A stretch of DNA of 64,000 nt from Turnera subulata (Eukaryota; Streptophyta; Magnoliopsida; Malpighiales; Passifloraceae), in contig JAKUCV010007826.1 of the NCBI GenBank assembly GCA_028386065.3, positions 1 through 64,000 of the forward strand. Reading direction: 5' to 3'. Under the pieces are notes generated by a model. The model was not told the origin of the DNA, did no database searches, and saw only the letters and a list, made by a program, of their open reading frames with translations. Shown here one piece after another: positions 10,915 through 22,811 of the stretch (positions are counted from its first letter, which is position 1; each line of letters opens with the position of its first letter). The position numbers were made by a program, and so were the translations under genes.

Positions 10915-12099
10915 GGCAGCTCTGGCTTGGAATCGACCTCTATCATGTCGACTTCTCCAAGTAAGGGCAGGGGATTCGAGTTGGTGTTCGGTCTCTTGGG
11001 CAGAATTATTTCATTCTGTTCTATCAAATCCTGGATCTCATGCCGAAGTCGGACGCAATTGTCTGTAGCATGCCCGGCCGCCTGATGGAATTCGCAGAAT
11101 TTATTAGGATCCCCTCCAAAGGTAAGACCATGTCTCAGCTCTAGAGGCTGCAATAAATTCTTTTCCACACATTTCTGCAATGTTCGACTCAACTTGTAGT
11201 GGGGCTTGAACAGCAACATGGTTCACCTCGGCGTGCTTCTTTCCTTGGGGTGCATTAAAATTCCTTCTAGAGGTGTCTATAGGCATCCTGATCTTACCCG
11301 AACTAATAGCATCTTCCAATTGTATTCTTGCCCCAATGAGTGCTTTAAAATTGGCATAATAATTGCCAACCATGCGATCGTAGTAAATTGGCTGCAGGTT
11401 CTTGATCACCATCTGCACTTGATCTTCTTCTGTGGTTCTGTCCACCATTAAGGATGCTTTATTGCGCCACCTCGAGATGTATGCGGAAAAGGTTTCTTCA
11501 GCCTCTTGCTTGGTTGTCTCAAGATCCCTTTTGGTCACATCCACCTCAGTATTGTAATTATACTGCTTCAAGAATTCTTTACAGAGGTCCTCCCATTTGA
11601 TTATCTTGCTCTCATCCAAGGTCATGAACCATCTCAAAGCTCCTCCAGATAAAGTTCTTTGGAATAATTGGGTCATTAATTCAGGCCCAATCCCCATAGG
11701 TTGCAGCATCCTCACATAGATCTTCAGGTGAGTTGTGGGACATCCTGTCCCGTTAAACTTCTCGATGTCTGGCATCTTAAATTTTTCAGGCAGGCGGGCC
11801 TCGGGGAATAAAGACAAGCGATCCGAATTCCAATCGTCCTCTTTCTTCTTCATGGTTCTTAGTAGATCCTCCAATCTTCTAAGTCTCTCCCCATCTCCCT
11901 TAGATTCTTGCACCATCAAATCACCATCCTGAACTATCACCACATTATGCTCGCCATCCGGTTTTGAATTTTGTCCCCTATTACTCCCAGAGGACGTCAT
12001 CTTCCCATTCTTCAGGGCTTGGAGTGCTTCCATGATATTCGGATCCTTAAGTAAATTCAGAATTTCCTCCGGCACTTTGACACTATTTTCCTCACTCAT
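10854..12099 (-). pseudogene. Gypsy gag, frameshifted
   Basis: The gag frame starts with ATG at 12099 and has the retrotransposon gag core: PEKFKMPDIEKFNGTGCPTTHL, LSGGALRWFMTLDES, WEDLCKEFLKQYNYN and ETFSAYISRWRNKA. It shifts frame near 11150-11219 and continues to 10854 with the Tat-type zinc-binding pattern CEFHQAAGHATDNC (C-x2-H-x5-H-x4-C in place of the standard CCHC knuckle). A further shift near 10900 leads into the protease region. Gag would form the virus-like particle and bind RNA; this copy cannot make an intact protein. Confidence 0.85.
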
Positions 12100-12590
12100 G
12101 TTGCCCTAATGTTTAAAGGACTGGTGTTAGGGCCTTCGACTCCCTAGAGACTATTTCACACATGTCTTTTCGGATTTATATATGGGGGAAAGAAAGAAGG
12201 GGCACCTCATGTATTTCTACTTGAACTTACAACAACAAACACTCTAATGCACGCAACACCTATTGATTCATCATGCATGAGATGCTCAGGGTATGCAGCT
12301 GGTTGGGGGCTAAAAAGACTGTCGCTAAGGAATAGTTTGGCCTACTCACATGTGATAAAAGATATCGCGTGAGGTACAAGGCCCATTAATCCCTATCATT
12401 GCATAAGCAACGAGAAATCGGTTCACACAAGCCACTATCGCTTAAAGAAAGCATTGTAGTGGACTTGGATCCCATGGCCCTCTTACGGTAAGGACTTCAC
12501 AACATTTAACATGAATGCAGGGCACTTATGATGACACATAAAAAGGCATACAAGATTCAATAATCGTACAAAGTTTCTTGAACCCTCAAA
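12100..12590. other. Leader of the gypsy element between PBS and gag
   Basis: About 490 bases, no open frame of note. True Ogre elements carry an extra ORF1 here; none is seen in this copy. Confidence 0.6.
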
Positions 12591-12609
12591 GTCCCCAGTG
12601 GAGTCGCCA
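12591..12609 (-). promoter_or_regulatory. Primer-binding site of the gypsy element
   Basis: On the minus strand, two bases after the 5' LTR, the sequence is TGGCGACTCCACTGGGGAC. It begins TGG as expected for pairing with a tRNA CCA end and is of the kind seen in Tat/Ogre elements, usually ascribed to tRNA-Arg. The tRNA identity was not verified. Confidence 0.7.
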
Positions 12610-12611
12610 GC

Positions 12612-14198
12612 TGTGGATACCCGACCCAAAATCACTTGGGCCTATTCACCTTTCCTTTACACCTTCTTCATAACTATCATCCAACATCTTTGGAGTCGCC
12701 ACCCAAATTTTATTAAGGGGAAAAAATTTGGGAAAAAACCCTTCATGTGACTCCACTTAGGCAACTGGATAATGAACCAAAGATGTTGGACCCAGGGATT
12801 CATCAAGGATGGGAAGGTGTTAGGCACCCATCCATGTTGGGGCAAAACTTTGTGCAATTAGAGGATTTTGTGTGCCTTGTGCAAGTGTGCAAGTGTGAGC
12901 ACCAAAACACATAATAACTGAATACTAAAAAGAAAGGGGAGAAGAAGAAGATTGGGCTTGAGTTTCCACCACTAGAAACCACCTACGTACCCCGGCGACA
13001 GGGTTCAAAGCCCACGTAGTTCTTGACATGGCATCACAACAGTCACATCATCATCAACATCAACATCTCAACAATAATTGGTCAAACAAAAAGGGATTAG
13101 GATTACCTCTTGTAGCCCTCCTCTAGCTCCTTGGTTTGGGTTGTGCCTTCCACACAATTTCCTCCCACTCCTCAACTCAATCTTGGAGTTCTTCTTGGTT
13201 TTCCCCTTTGCTGCCTTCAATGGATGATTCTACCAGAGTTTTGCCTATGGAACTATTTCTTAAGCTTGGAGAGATAGAGTTTCTCCAAACTTCAAAGCTT
13301 TATGAAGAGTGTTTGTCTAAATAGAATGTGTGTCCCTTGAAATGTGAGAGGCGGGTCCTATTTATAGTGTTCTGGGTAGCCTAAGAGTGTGGACCAACTT
13401 AATGATCAAGGTAATGGCAAAAAATCTGGGCCAAAACCGAGTAGAATCAGATTACGGGCGAAAATCGGGAAGAAAATGTGTTTCTGGAGGTGCATGACTT
13501 CCGGCCATGGATGACAGCCAGGTCGGGCGGTCATGGGTGGAAGACCGCCCAGGCCCGGCGGTCATCCCGAGATGACCGCCCGCGCCTACGCGTTTCACCC
13601 GTTCTTTCCTTTTTCGGTCCCGATTCTCCCCTAATTCCTTCTTGATTGATCCTACCACGTAATTAGCCCCTAGACTGCTCAGAATCCTCTGCTTTCTTGA
13701 TTACTACTCCCCTCAAACATCTCCTAATTGACTAATTACACATTGATTCCTCATTTTAAGCCAAAATCATACGAAAAATATTCTTGCTATTAAGGAATGA
13801 TTTAACTCTGATTTTTCACGAAAATCAAAGCTAAATTTGTCTGCAAGCAAGGTGTTAATGGGTTGTGCAACTCTGAAGAAAAGTCCATACCTTATTAAAT
13901 TAGACCCTTATATTTATCTTCAACCCAAAAATAAATGTAATTGGGTTCAATAAATAAACAAGCCCAAATTTAATAAGATAAAATATATTTTAGCAATTAG
14001 TCCTTAACATATCCTACGATTAAATCGTCTCATTAATCCTAGGCATATAAAAGTCTTAATTACTATAACGTATAAATTCTATTAAAATTAAACCCCATCC
14101 ATGCTTCAACCCAAGACTAACTCATCAATCTTATGATTCAAACATGTCTGGAGTCTAATCTCAATAGAATTTACATGGGTCAAATTTGCGTGTTCACA
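12612..14198 (-). repeat. 5' LTR of the gypsy element
   Basis: 1,587 bases matching 4659-6259 at about 95 percent in the part compared. The minus-strand TATA box TATAAATA is the complement of 13359-13366. It drives gag in the minus sense. Confidence 0.9.
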
Positions 14199-15682
14199 GA
14201 TGTCAGTGGTTGTCTTGTGGTGATAAGAATTCCAAGTTTTTTCATGCTACCACACTCACGAGGCATAAGAAGAACAAGATAGAAGCCTTAAAGGATGAAG
14301 CTGGGAATCGGTGTTATGATAAAGATGAGTTCAAGATGCGTGTTGTCCAGTTTTTCCAGCATTTGTACCAAGAGGATGGACAGGAGGTCAGGCCTAGTTT
14401 GGTTAACCGATTCCTTGTAGTGAGTCTAGAGGCTATGCAGCAAGTTGGTCGGCATGTGGAGTTGGCAGAGGTGCGTCGTACTTTATTTGCTATGGGGCCA
14501 TTAAAAACTCCTGATGGACTTCCGTCATTGTTTTATCAGCGCCATTAGGATATTGCGGGGCGGGATCCATTCTTACATGTTAAGAGGACGGTTCGGGATC
14601 AGACTTTTGATCGGAAGCTGAATGAGACTTTAATCGTGTTGATACCGAGAGTGGAGGTTCCGGAGACCTCAGCGCAGATGCGGCCCATTAGTTTGTGTAA
14701 TGTCTCCTTTAAGCATATTACCAAACTAATTGCCGGGAGGCTTAGGGATGGGATGAGAAAGTTGGTGGGGCCAGCACAAAGTAGCTTTGTCCCAGGAACG
14801 CATATCACAGATAACATCATTTGTGCATAGGAGGTGATCCATACCATGAGGAGGAGGCGGGATGGTCGGGGTCTGCTGGCAATTAAGATTGATCTTGCTA
14901 AGGCATATGACTGGTTACACTGGTCGTTTATCCGAGAGACCTTATGTCTTGTTGGCTTGCTTGTGGGCCTGGTAAACTTGATTATGTACTGTGTTACCTC
15001 GCCTACCACGAAGGTAATTTGGAATGCTGAAACTACATATGCATTTCAACCATTACGCTGTCTGCGGCAAGGAGACCCTCTGTCGCCTTATTTGTTTGTA
15101 TTATGTATTGGGCGTCTGGCTCACCTCATTGAGGATGCTGTGAGTCTCGGGCAGTGGAATGGTATTCGGCTGAACCGGGGAGGTCCCATGTTGTCACACC
15201 TCTTTTTTGCAGATGATCTAATGATATTTGGCGAAGCCACCAATTCTCAGCTTACTTGTATGATGGGTTGTTTAGATAACTTCTGTGCCGCCTCTAGCAA
15301 AATGGTCAGTAAGGAGAAGTCTTTACTTTTCTGCTCTCGGAATGTTTCGCAGGAGGTGGTGGCACATCTTAGTCATATGAGTGGTATTCCCTGGACCAAC
15401 AACCTGGGCAGATATATGGGGGTCCCACTTCTTCATGAACGGATATTCTCTACTACTTACAGGGGCATTTTGGAAAGGATGGATGTGAGGCTTTCGGGAT
15501 GGAAGGCGAGGAACCTATCTTTGGCAGGCCGTATCACCTTGGTACAATCGGTGTTGTCTGCATTATCGTCCTATGTGATGCAGACTTCTGTTCTTCCGGC
15601 TTCTACTTGTCAGGAGATTGATGCTAAGTGTAGGAGTTTTATTTGGGTTCAACTCAAGAATCTCGCCGTATACATCATTTAA
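14199..15682 (+). pseudogene. LINE reverse transcriptase, broken
   Basis: Motifs in order: SCGDKNSKFFHATT, PLKTPDGLPSLFYQ, RPISLCNVSFKHITKLIAGRL, SSFVPGTHITDNI, IKIDLAKAYDWLHWSFI, LRQGDPLSPYLFVL, the catalytic LFFADDLMIF near 15205-15234 and RYMGVPLLHER. In-frame TAG stops stand at 14546 (Trp position after QRH) and 14828 (Gln position after ICA); both are single-base changes from TGG and CAG. The catalytic FADD is intact. It copied LINE RNA at the insertion site in its active ancestor. Confidence 0.9.
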
Positions 15683-16214
15683 AATGGAGTCAGGTGGTGC
15701 AGCCTAAGCTGCGAGGTGGTTTGGGGATTAGACCAGCTAGCACGTTGAATACCAACTTTATGATGAAGTTGGGTGGAAACTGATGAAGAACATAGATGCT
15801 TTATGGGTGAGGGTGCTTCGTGCCAACTATGGGGTGGCGGATGAGATAGTGCCTATTGTTGAGTATCGTGCTGGTGGCTCCTCCTTATGGCGTGTGATTT
15901 GTGGTGTCTGGCCGTAACTTATTCCGGGGATGAGATGGTCACTAGGGGATGAGTGCAGTGCCCGGTTCTAGCTTGATAAGTGGGTTGGGGACTTGGGTGT
16001 ATTGCATACACTAGTGGTCCAACCTATCCCCAGTGGTATGTTGCACGAGCCAGTAGCACGGTTTGTTTCCAGCACGGGTACTTGGGATTGGAGTAGGTTC
16101 GGGCATCTTCTTCCGAATTCTATATGTTTGCAGCTTGATGGTATTTTTCCACCATTAGGTACGGCTGGGGAGGATGAGATTTGTTAGGATGGCACGCCTA
16201 GTGGGGATTTCACA

Positions 16215-17222
16215 GTGCGATCGGCGTGGAGCTTACTTTGTGACACAGAGTGGGCACCTCCAGAGGATGTATGGCGAATGATATGGCATTGGCAGGGGAC
16301 CCAACGTATCCGCACTTTTTTGTGGCAGGTGGCTCATGAGTCTCTTCTGACCAACGTTGAGCGATGCCGCAGACATCTGACTACGGATAATGTCTGTCTG
16401 CGTTGTAGGCAGCACCCAGAGTCGGTTATCCATATCCTGAGGGATTGTCCGTTGGCACATGGGTTCTGGACCATGCTGGTGGATCCAGCTGATCATGGAG
16501 CTTTCTTCAATCCAAGTCTATCAGTTTGGTTGGTCCGGTGCTTACGGGGCATGTTTGACAGTAGTCCTCTGCTGGATTCGGATAGGTTGTTGTTTGGTGT
16601 TGCGGTACAACAATTGTGGTGGTGCCGTATTGATTTTGTGTTCAATGGTGTGGTGGGGAGTTCGACCGCGTTGGGATGTATTGTTAATCACCATTTGAGT
16701 GAGATACGGTTGGCGTGCTGAAAGGCTTAGTGTGGCAGGGCCTACTCAACGCGTGGAGAGGTTGATTGGCTGGTGGAAACCCCTCGATACTTAGGTGAAA
16801 CTCAATACCGATGGGACGTTTAAGAGGAGTGTTCGTCGGGCTTATGCTGGGGGACTACTCCGTGATCATCTTGGACGATGGGTGGCGGGCTTTAGCTTCA
16901 ATGTCGGCACCTGCTCAGCATTGGAGGCAGAGTGTTGGGGGCTTGGGCAGGGCTGCAATTAGCTTGGGAGACAGGGTGTAGACGTGTGGAGTTGTAGATG
17001 GATTCTCAGTTTGTGGTGGACAGCTTAACTTCTACAACCGATGCGCCCCCATTATCTACTCATGCTATCATTCATTGCATTCGTGATTTCCTGGCGAGAG
17101 ATTGGAGTGTTCGTGTTTGCCATATCTACCGGGAAGCCAACCGGATGGCAGATGAAATGGCAGCATTTGCACAAGGCTTGCCTCTAGGTTGTCATTGGCT
17201 GGTGCGGCCTCCACAATGTTAA
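16215..17222 (+). pseudogene. LINE zf-RVT region and RNase H, broken
   Basis: 16215-16500 encodes RTFLWQVAHESLLTNVERCR and CLRCRQHPESVIHILRDCP, the zinc-binding domain found after the reverse transcriptase in plant L1 elements. 16798-17222 encodes an RNase H: VKLNTDGTF, then after a shift MDSQFVVDSLTS and HIYREANRMADEMAAFA. Stops near 16720 and 16960 separate the pieces. Confidence 0.85.
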
Positions 17223-17366
17223 CTACTGTATCAGGATGTATTAGGGGTGTGTCTACCCCGTTTCTGTGCTGTTCCTCTGAACTAGTGTAAGGGCGTTGCC
17301 CACCTCTTCCAACCATAACAAAAAAAAAAAAAAAAGAAAAAAGAAACTAGAAAAAAAAAAAAAGAA

Positions 17367-18616
17367 GATTCCGTAATCACACTCGTGTATTACATTATAA
17401 CCGCACCAACAATTTCTCATTTCTTTTTCTCCTAAAATAATTACAAGAGTGAATCAAGTATTAACTGTTAACCCGTGACAAGCTTCTATATGTTCTAAAT
17501 ATCATTTCACGGTTCCTGAAATACTGTTACAAGTGATAGCAGAGGTTGCAGGTGCATGTGTCAAGGATTTTACCAGTATTAATTTGAATACTGTGTTCTT
17601 CAATTGTGCTCCGCCAAGAAAATTCTATCAGTTCCATTATATTTGCATTGCCACTCATGCTTACAAGGGATAGAATATTCTAGCCAAAATACATAATTTT
17701 CAATCAGAAAGTGTCAATGTGCAACAAGGGATTTGAAGAATACGAATATCAAGTGAAGAATAAGGTAGTGATACAGTTTCATCTTTGTCTTTCAACTCGA
17801 TTCAGTCCAACACAGATTAAACCAACCACCACAAGCGACAGAGGAGCTACTGTCACTTGCAACCATGCAAACTTTGACTAGGAGTTGCCTATTCCATTGA
17901 TAACTCAAGCAGGCAGAGTCAGTGAGCTGAATGTTGAGAAATTCCACATAAAATTTGCTCAAAGCAAAGGCTCATGGACCAAAAATATAGCATCTTTTGA
18001 CAGTCCAAGAAGCATAATCCATACTTTCCAGCACATCTCTAGAGTAAAGTCTCTTGAAAGAAACCTTTTTGGTTTCACTTTATCTTAAACAGGAAGGTAA
18101 TCACATGGATAAAATGCACTTGGACCATTTTCCTTGGAACTTCAATGATTTCGCAATATGAACAGATCCTTTGACAAAAATCACTTACCAAAGTATTAGT
18201 GAACTCGGACAATTTATATCATTGTGAAACACTTGAAAAATGACACGTTGTTGATAAGCAATCAACAAATACATTCCACCAACTTTCAACTTTGTTGAAA
18301 TAAAATGTTCAAGGTTCAAGCCAATCTTTTGGATTTGACATCGCCCTTCCCTTCCTACCAAAGTGGATAAAAAGGGAACTATATGAGTTTGTTTAAAGGT
18401 AAAAAGACATGCAATGTCAAAAAAGTAGTGTTCAAATAAAGACAGCCAACAAAACCCCAACATCATTTGTAGAGAACACAATAATGCAAATTGTGTCCCA
18501 CGTAGTCATCTGATGATAAAAGATCCTTTCCTCAAGAGTTAGCAATCTCAGTTCCTCAGTTGCAGCATTAGTCATGTGTACAAGGGCATATACTATGAAT
18601 CTATAACAAGTTAAAA
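17367..18616. other. Intergenic, downstream of CRN
   Basis: AT-rich sequence without a recognised gene, RNA or transposon end. A 67-codon frame at 17885-18088 resembles nothing known to me. Confidence 0.55.
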
Positions 18617-18973
18617 CCAAGGTTTTGAAAACCGGACCAGGCAGCAAACCGACGAAGGTAGTAGATCAATAAAACCGGGGTTCAACCGGGGTTCAACCGT
18701 TTTCCTATTTTTACATTTAAAGGCTGAAAAATAATATAAAAAAAATAACAACCTTCTTAAAAAAAAATAAATTGATCCAACCGGCTGCCAACCGGAATAA
18801 CCGGGCAAAAACCTTAAAAAACCGGCCGGTTGCCCAAAAAACCTTAAAAACCGGCCGGTTCAAAGCGGTTATATAACCAAGGGGTTTTTTCCAGTGAATC
18901 GGACCGGGGCTTTGCAAAAAAGGCGGTTGAACCCGGTTAACCGGTCGAACCAGTCCGGTTTTGATAACCTTGG
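18617..18973. mobile_element. MITE with CCAAGG terminal inverted repeats
   Basis: The left end CCAAGGTTTTGAAAACCGGA and the complement of the right end CCAAGGTTATCAAAACCGGA match at 18 of 20 bases. TTAAAA flanks both sides (18611-18616, 18974-18979), so the exact target duplication cannot be set; TTA/TAA would fit PIF/Harbinger. The body is filled with AACCGG and CCGGCCGG motifs and has no coding sequence. It lies in the 3' flank of CRN. Confidence 0.75.
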
Positions 18974-19157
18974 TTAAAACTTACACATCCAAGATGAGGT
19001 GGAAGCTAGACAAGAGAGGCAAGGGCTCCTCAGGTACCACAAAATATCTCTTCACACAAGAATGACATGGTAATTACAAATCACATTCCCCAAGCAGAAA
19101 ATGAAATCTCCATAATCAGCTGACAGCAATTCTTTAGCCAGTTTTACTTACATTCTT

Positions 19158-20976
19158 TTAAAAGCTGTGCAGCTGGGATAGCATTGGAACAAGCTCATCA
19201 CTTGAAGGCCTATCTGCAGGCATATCAGATAAACAGACAACAGCAATTCTCACAGCCATGAGCATCTCATCTTCCTCACCTTCTTCCCCGAGAATGCTCT
19301 TATCTAGTGCTTCCCGCGCCTCTCCGGCTTGTTGCAAATGCCGAAGCCAACGGCCTAAACTACCCCCAGTTGCTGCTTCCCCAAAGAATGGGTCGGCAGG
19401 GTCCCTTCCAGTTAATAAAACACCCAATATCATCCCAAAGCTGAAGATATCACTTTTGTCCGTGTACCTATTGAAATGGGAAAAATATTAGTAGGACTTT
19501 GAACATCATCCCCAACGAGGCAGAAAGAAAACTACAAGAAACCAAGCACGCATATCATAAAGGAACTAAAGCTTATCAGATATTGTGGGGGAAAAGAGAG
19601 AGAGAAAAAGAAAGAAACTAAAGCTAAAGTTCATGGCTAGCTAACCACACTCTTGATGGCAACCACATAATGTGAATAAATCTAACTAAAGCAGACCTGG
19701 TAGGGAATCGAACAATTCTAATGCAAGCTTTTACTAACACGAGGACTCATTTGTTAATTTAAGCAGAGAAAAGCTAAAAAAATATTCACTGGAACTAATT
19801 CCACATGCAGCTTGTTCAGCAATTAGGCAAATAGAGGTCCACTTTAAATGGCAAAATGGCAATCCGCATTTTTTTTGCAATCAACTAAAATAATTGAAAA
19901 CATAAAACATACAAAGGACAGTTAAGAAAGCTCAATATGAACTCAGTTAACAGAATTTGAAGCTTACAGGTGAAAATGCATCAACTATGAAGATGCAGAG
20001 AAAGCATCCATGGTTCAGGGAGAGGGAACCAATTTTTTAATGACCAACAGAAAAGAGTTGAATCTCATAGCAATTTCACCATCCTAAAAAGAATCTAATT
20101 TTCTACGTACCTGCAGTTCTGGAAACACTCGGGAGCACTATAGCCTGAAGTAGCTCTATCCAAATTAGGTAGAAGCTTAGCTAACCCACAATCAGCCAAC
20201 CTTGGTTCAAATTCTGCGTCCAATATCACATTTCTTGGCTTCAAATTGTAATGCAAAATCTGAGGGGCACACTCAAAATGAAGATACCTCAGCCCCTTAA
20301 TAACCCCAACTGCAATCCGGAGCCTGACTTCCCATCCAAGCTGCAGCTCATTCTCCCTAACTCTATTCATTGCATCCTCAAGACTACCAGTTGGCACATA
20401 ATCATAAACCAGAGAGAACCTGTCCGGTTCACGAACATAAGCCCGCAAACTCATCAAGTTACGGTGTCTTAATCCAGCCAGCATTTCCAGCTCCTGCTGT
20501 ATCCTCCTCTTGACAGACTTGCTATGCCTCTCTGGTGAACCAATCTCAAATGCCTCTAACCTCTTGACAGCAATGGTTAGCCCATTGTCCAAAACTGTCC
20601 TGTAGTACTTACCATTGGAGCTTGACCCCAGTAACTGATTCTCATTTTCAAGGGCTGATTGCAGACTTTTGGTGGTGATTTTTGGAGAGAACACAACTGG
20701 ACCTTTGAGGATTGGTGTTCTCCTCATGTACCGGACAAAGAAACGAACTATACAAGCAAAAAGAATGGCTGCACTTAATCCTGTCAAGACTCCTAACAAG
20801 ATACTGATAAGTATTCTTTTGAGCCCCATCTTGAACTGGGGTGGCCTCGAAGTTGAAGGAGGGGTAACTTTACTCTCTTGGCATTGTACAGCAGTGTAAT
20901 GAAGGCAAAGACAGAACAACAAAAGAAGAGCTCTGCCTTTGTTGCTGATTTGGGAACTGTATCTTCTTTTCTCCAT
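19158..20976 (-). CDS. CRN: CORYNE (CRN), membrane-anchored pseudokinase
   Basis: Exons are 20976-20111 and 19467-19158 (intron GT-AG, the Arg codon split AG/G), giving 391 residues, close to Arabidopsis CRN. Residues 15-32 are a hydrophobic leader, 55-80 a transmembrane helix. There is no leucine-rich repeat ectodomain; the rest is a kinase fold. It keeps the AVK lysine (138) but has HYNLKP in place of HRDLKP (242-247), ADCG in place of DFG (261-264) and no glycine loop, so catalysis is not expected, as known for CRN. The family works with CLAVATA2 at the plasma membrane in perceiving CLE peptides in shoot meristem, root and phloem. VAN3 lies 3.5 kb upstream in the same orientation. If transcription starts at the TATA box near 21755, the leader has several upstream ATGs. 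Confidence 0.95.
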
Positions 20977-21750
20977 CTAGCGCTATAAAGAAAAGGCTAC
21001 AAAGCTTCAAGATTCTGTTAATGGAAACACACGCTAAAGATAACCCACAAAACCCCACATCTCCAGAAGAAGTCTCTGGGTTTTAGTTCAAACTCAAAAA
21101 CCCAACAGAAAAAGCTACTAACTTGACAAGAAAATATCTCAAGCGGGTAAGAAAGCTGAGTGTCTCAAGGCTCCAGTCTGCTCACAGAGCAAAGAACAGC
21201 GTCCCTTTTAGTGGTGCACCAATTTCTTGGAGAAGCTTCAAAATTTCATGAAACTATAGGATTAATCAGCCAAAGCTCGAATATTTATCTGTCTCCAAAC
21301 TCAAGCCTTCAAGAGAAAGACACAAAGAATCATTGCATCGCCATATTCCTCTTATCTTCCACACCCAACACCACGAGACTAAAGACCACACCACATTCTC
21401 AGTAGAGGTGGAGAAAAAAGTCTAAAAACCCACAAGTATCAAACCAAAAAATATTCTGTATAAAAAAAAAAAAAAAGAAAACACAGGTTCTTCTAGTCAG
21501 AGAGACAAGTGTGGGGAGGAGAGGAGGAGTGAAGTCGTTTTCTCAAGCTTGGAGGGAATCAAAACACTAACAAACCGGAACCTGTTTCTTCTAAATCAAG
21601 AAAACAACCACCACTACTACCAAAAAGGAACATAGAAAAGACCTGCAGCTACTACTGCCACTGTTACCCTTTCTGGGTTCTCTCTCTCTCTCTCATTCCC
21701 CCTCTTCTCCTATACACACACAACTTCGAGTATAGAGGATATTTGTGGAG

Positions 21751-21758
21751 TATTTATA
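21751..21758 (-). promoter_or_regulatory. Candidate TATA box of CRN
   Basis: TATAAATA on the minus strand, about 775 bases before the CRN start codon. A (GA)n run on the coding strand (about 21676-21697) lies in the predicted leader, as is common in plant 5' leaders. The start site is inferred. Confidence 0.45.
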
Positions 21759-22811
21759 TTCTGATAAGTCTTTTTTTTTTTCTTTCCTTTCGCATTACAC
21801 ACCTCAGAAAACAAAAAACAAGAAAAAATAAAGGAAAACAAAATCTGTATAAATTGTAGTAGTAGTAGTAGTATCTCTCTAAAGTTGGGGGGGTAGTACT
21901 AGTAGTAGTGAGTCAGGGGTGACAGGACAGGGCCATTCTCTCGCTGTGGAGAGGGAGAGGAGGAGGACAAAACTGGGTTCCCGCCTTGCAGTGACCAGTG
22001 TGGGGCCCACCCCCGGCCACGTCTGCAGAGGAGTGCTGTTTGTGTCGCTGTCACGAGACCGAAAGCGAAACATCGAGCTCTGTGTGTTGTGCTGTGAAAA
22101 TAAAAATTAAATTAAAAAAAAAAAAGAAAACACCAAAAAAAGGGAAAGAGGGAAGCATGAAATAAGTTTTGGACCGTTGGATTTTGGGGGGGATTGAGTG
22201 GAGTGAGGGCACTGGGAATTTGTGCCTAATTGGTGTGTGTTTTCCTCTTTTGTTTGGTTTTGATTGGAAAACGGAACTAAAATAATGCAGTGTCTTATCG
22301 TGGGATTAGTAAAGTTCTTAGCTTTCCTCGAGAATAAATGCTTTCCGGCTCGAAAGGCAAAAAACTATTGGATTTGGTGGTACTACACTACTAACATCAT
22401 ACTATTAGGTTGTAAAATAGTTGAAAAATAGTGCTTCCTTTCTCTTTTTTGGACAGAATAGTGTTTTGCTTCCTTCTTCCTGATGACAAGGCTATTGGTT
22501 CTCGCTTCATAGTAAAAGAGAAAAAAAACACACTGCATTCCCAACTAATCGTCTTGGTTCATGCAAAACATATCAAAGTAGTAGTACTATTTTATAAAAA
22601 GAAAAAACTTTTTGTAGACGATTTCTTTTTTATTTTTTTATGTTCTTCATTAATAAAACTATCCAATCCACATCCCATTCTTATACTATACCCTGCATCC
22701 AACCAGGGTGATTTGAACATGCCAAGACTTTGTAAAATTAGCTGTGTTAAAGGAATAATGCAATCTCAAATCTCAAACAGATTATTTAGAATGAAGCTTT
22801 GAAATTGAGAA

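Larger units (their letters stand above)
4659..14198 (-). mobile_element. Non-autonomous Ty3/gypsy element of Tat/Ogre type, complete with TSD
   Basis: The element is 9,540 bases, bounded by LTRs at 4659-6259 and 12612-14198 and by the 5-base duplication GATGT. Transcription sense is minus. From its 5' end it has a primer-binding site, gag, a protease-like region with a G-patch-like linker, then about 500 bases of unknown spacer, an antisense plant-mobile-domain gene, tandem repeats, a polypurine tract (minus-strand GAGGGGCATA next to 6260) and the 3' LTR. No reverse transcriptase, RNase H or integrase is present in the 6.35-kb interior. The LTRs differ by roughly a dozen changes in the first 220 bases, so the insertion is not recent. 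Gag-protease has at least three frame breaks. Confidence 0.9.
14199..17366 (+). mobile_element. LINE (L1-type), 3' segment with poly(A) tail
   Basis: It continues the LINE begun at 4176 after the gypsy insertion. In order it holds the RT linker (14199-14548), reverse transcriptase (14636-15682), zinc-binding RVT region (16215-16500), RNase H (16798-17222) and an A-rich tail with an interrupting AGAAAC at 17318-17366. Several stops and shifts break the frame. No clear target duplication was found at its outer ends. Confidence 0.85.

Noticed and set aside
12100..12590. Ogre-type ORF1 expected before gag
   Set aside because: The region is only about 490 bases with no sizeable frame, so the element is called Tat/Ogre type rather than Ogre proper.
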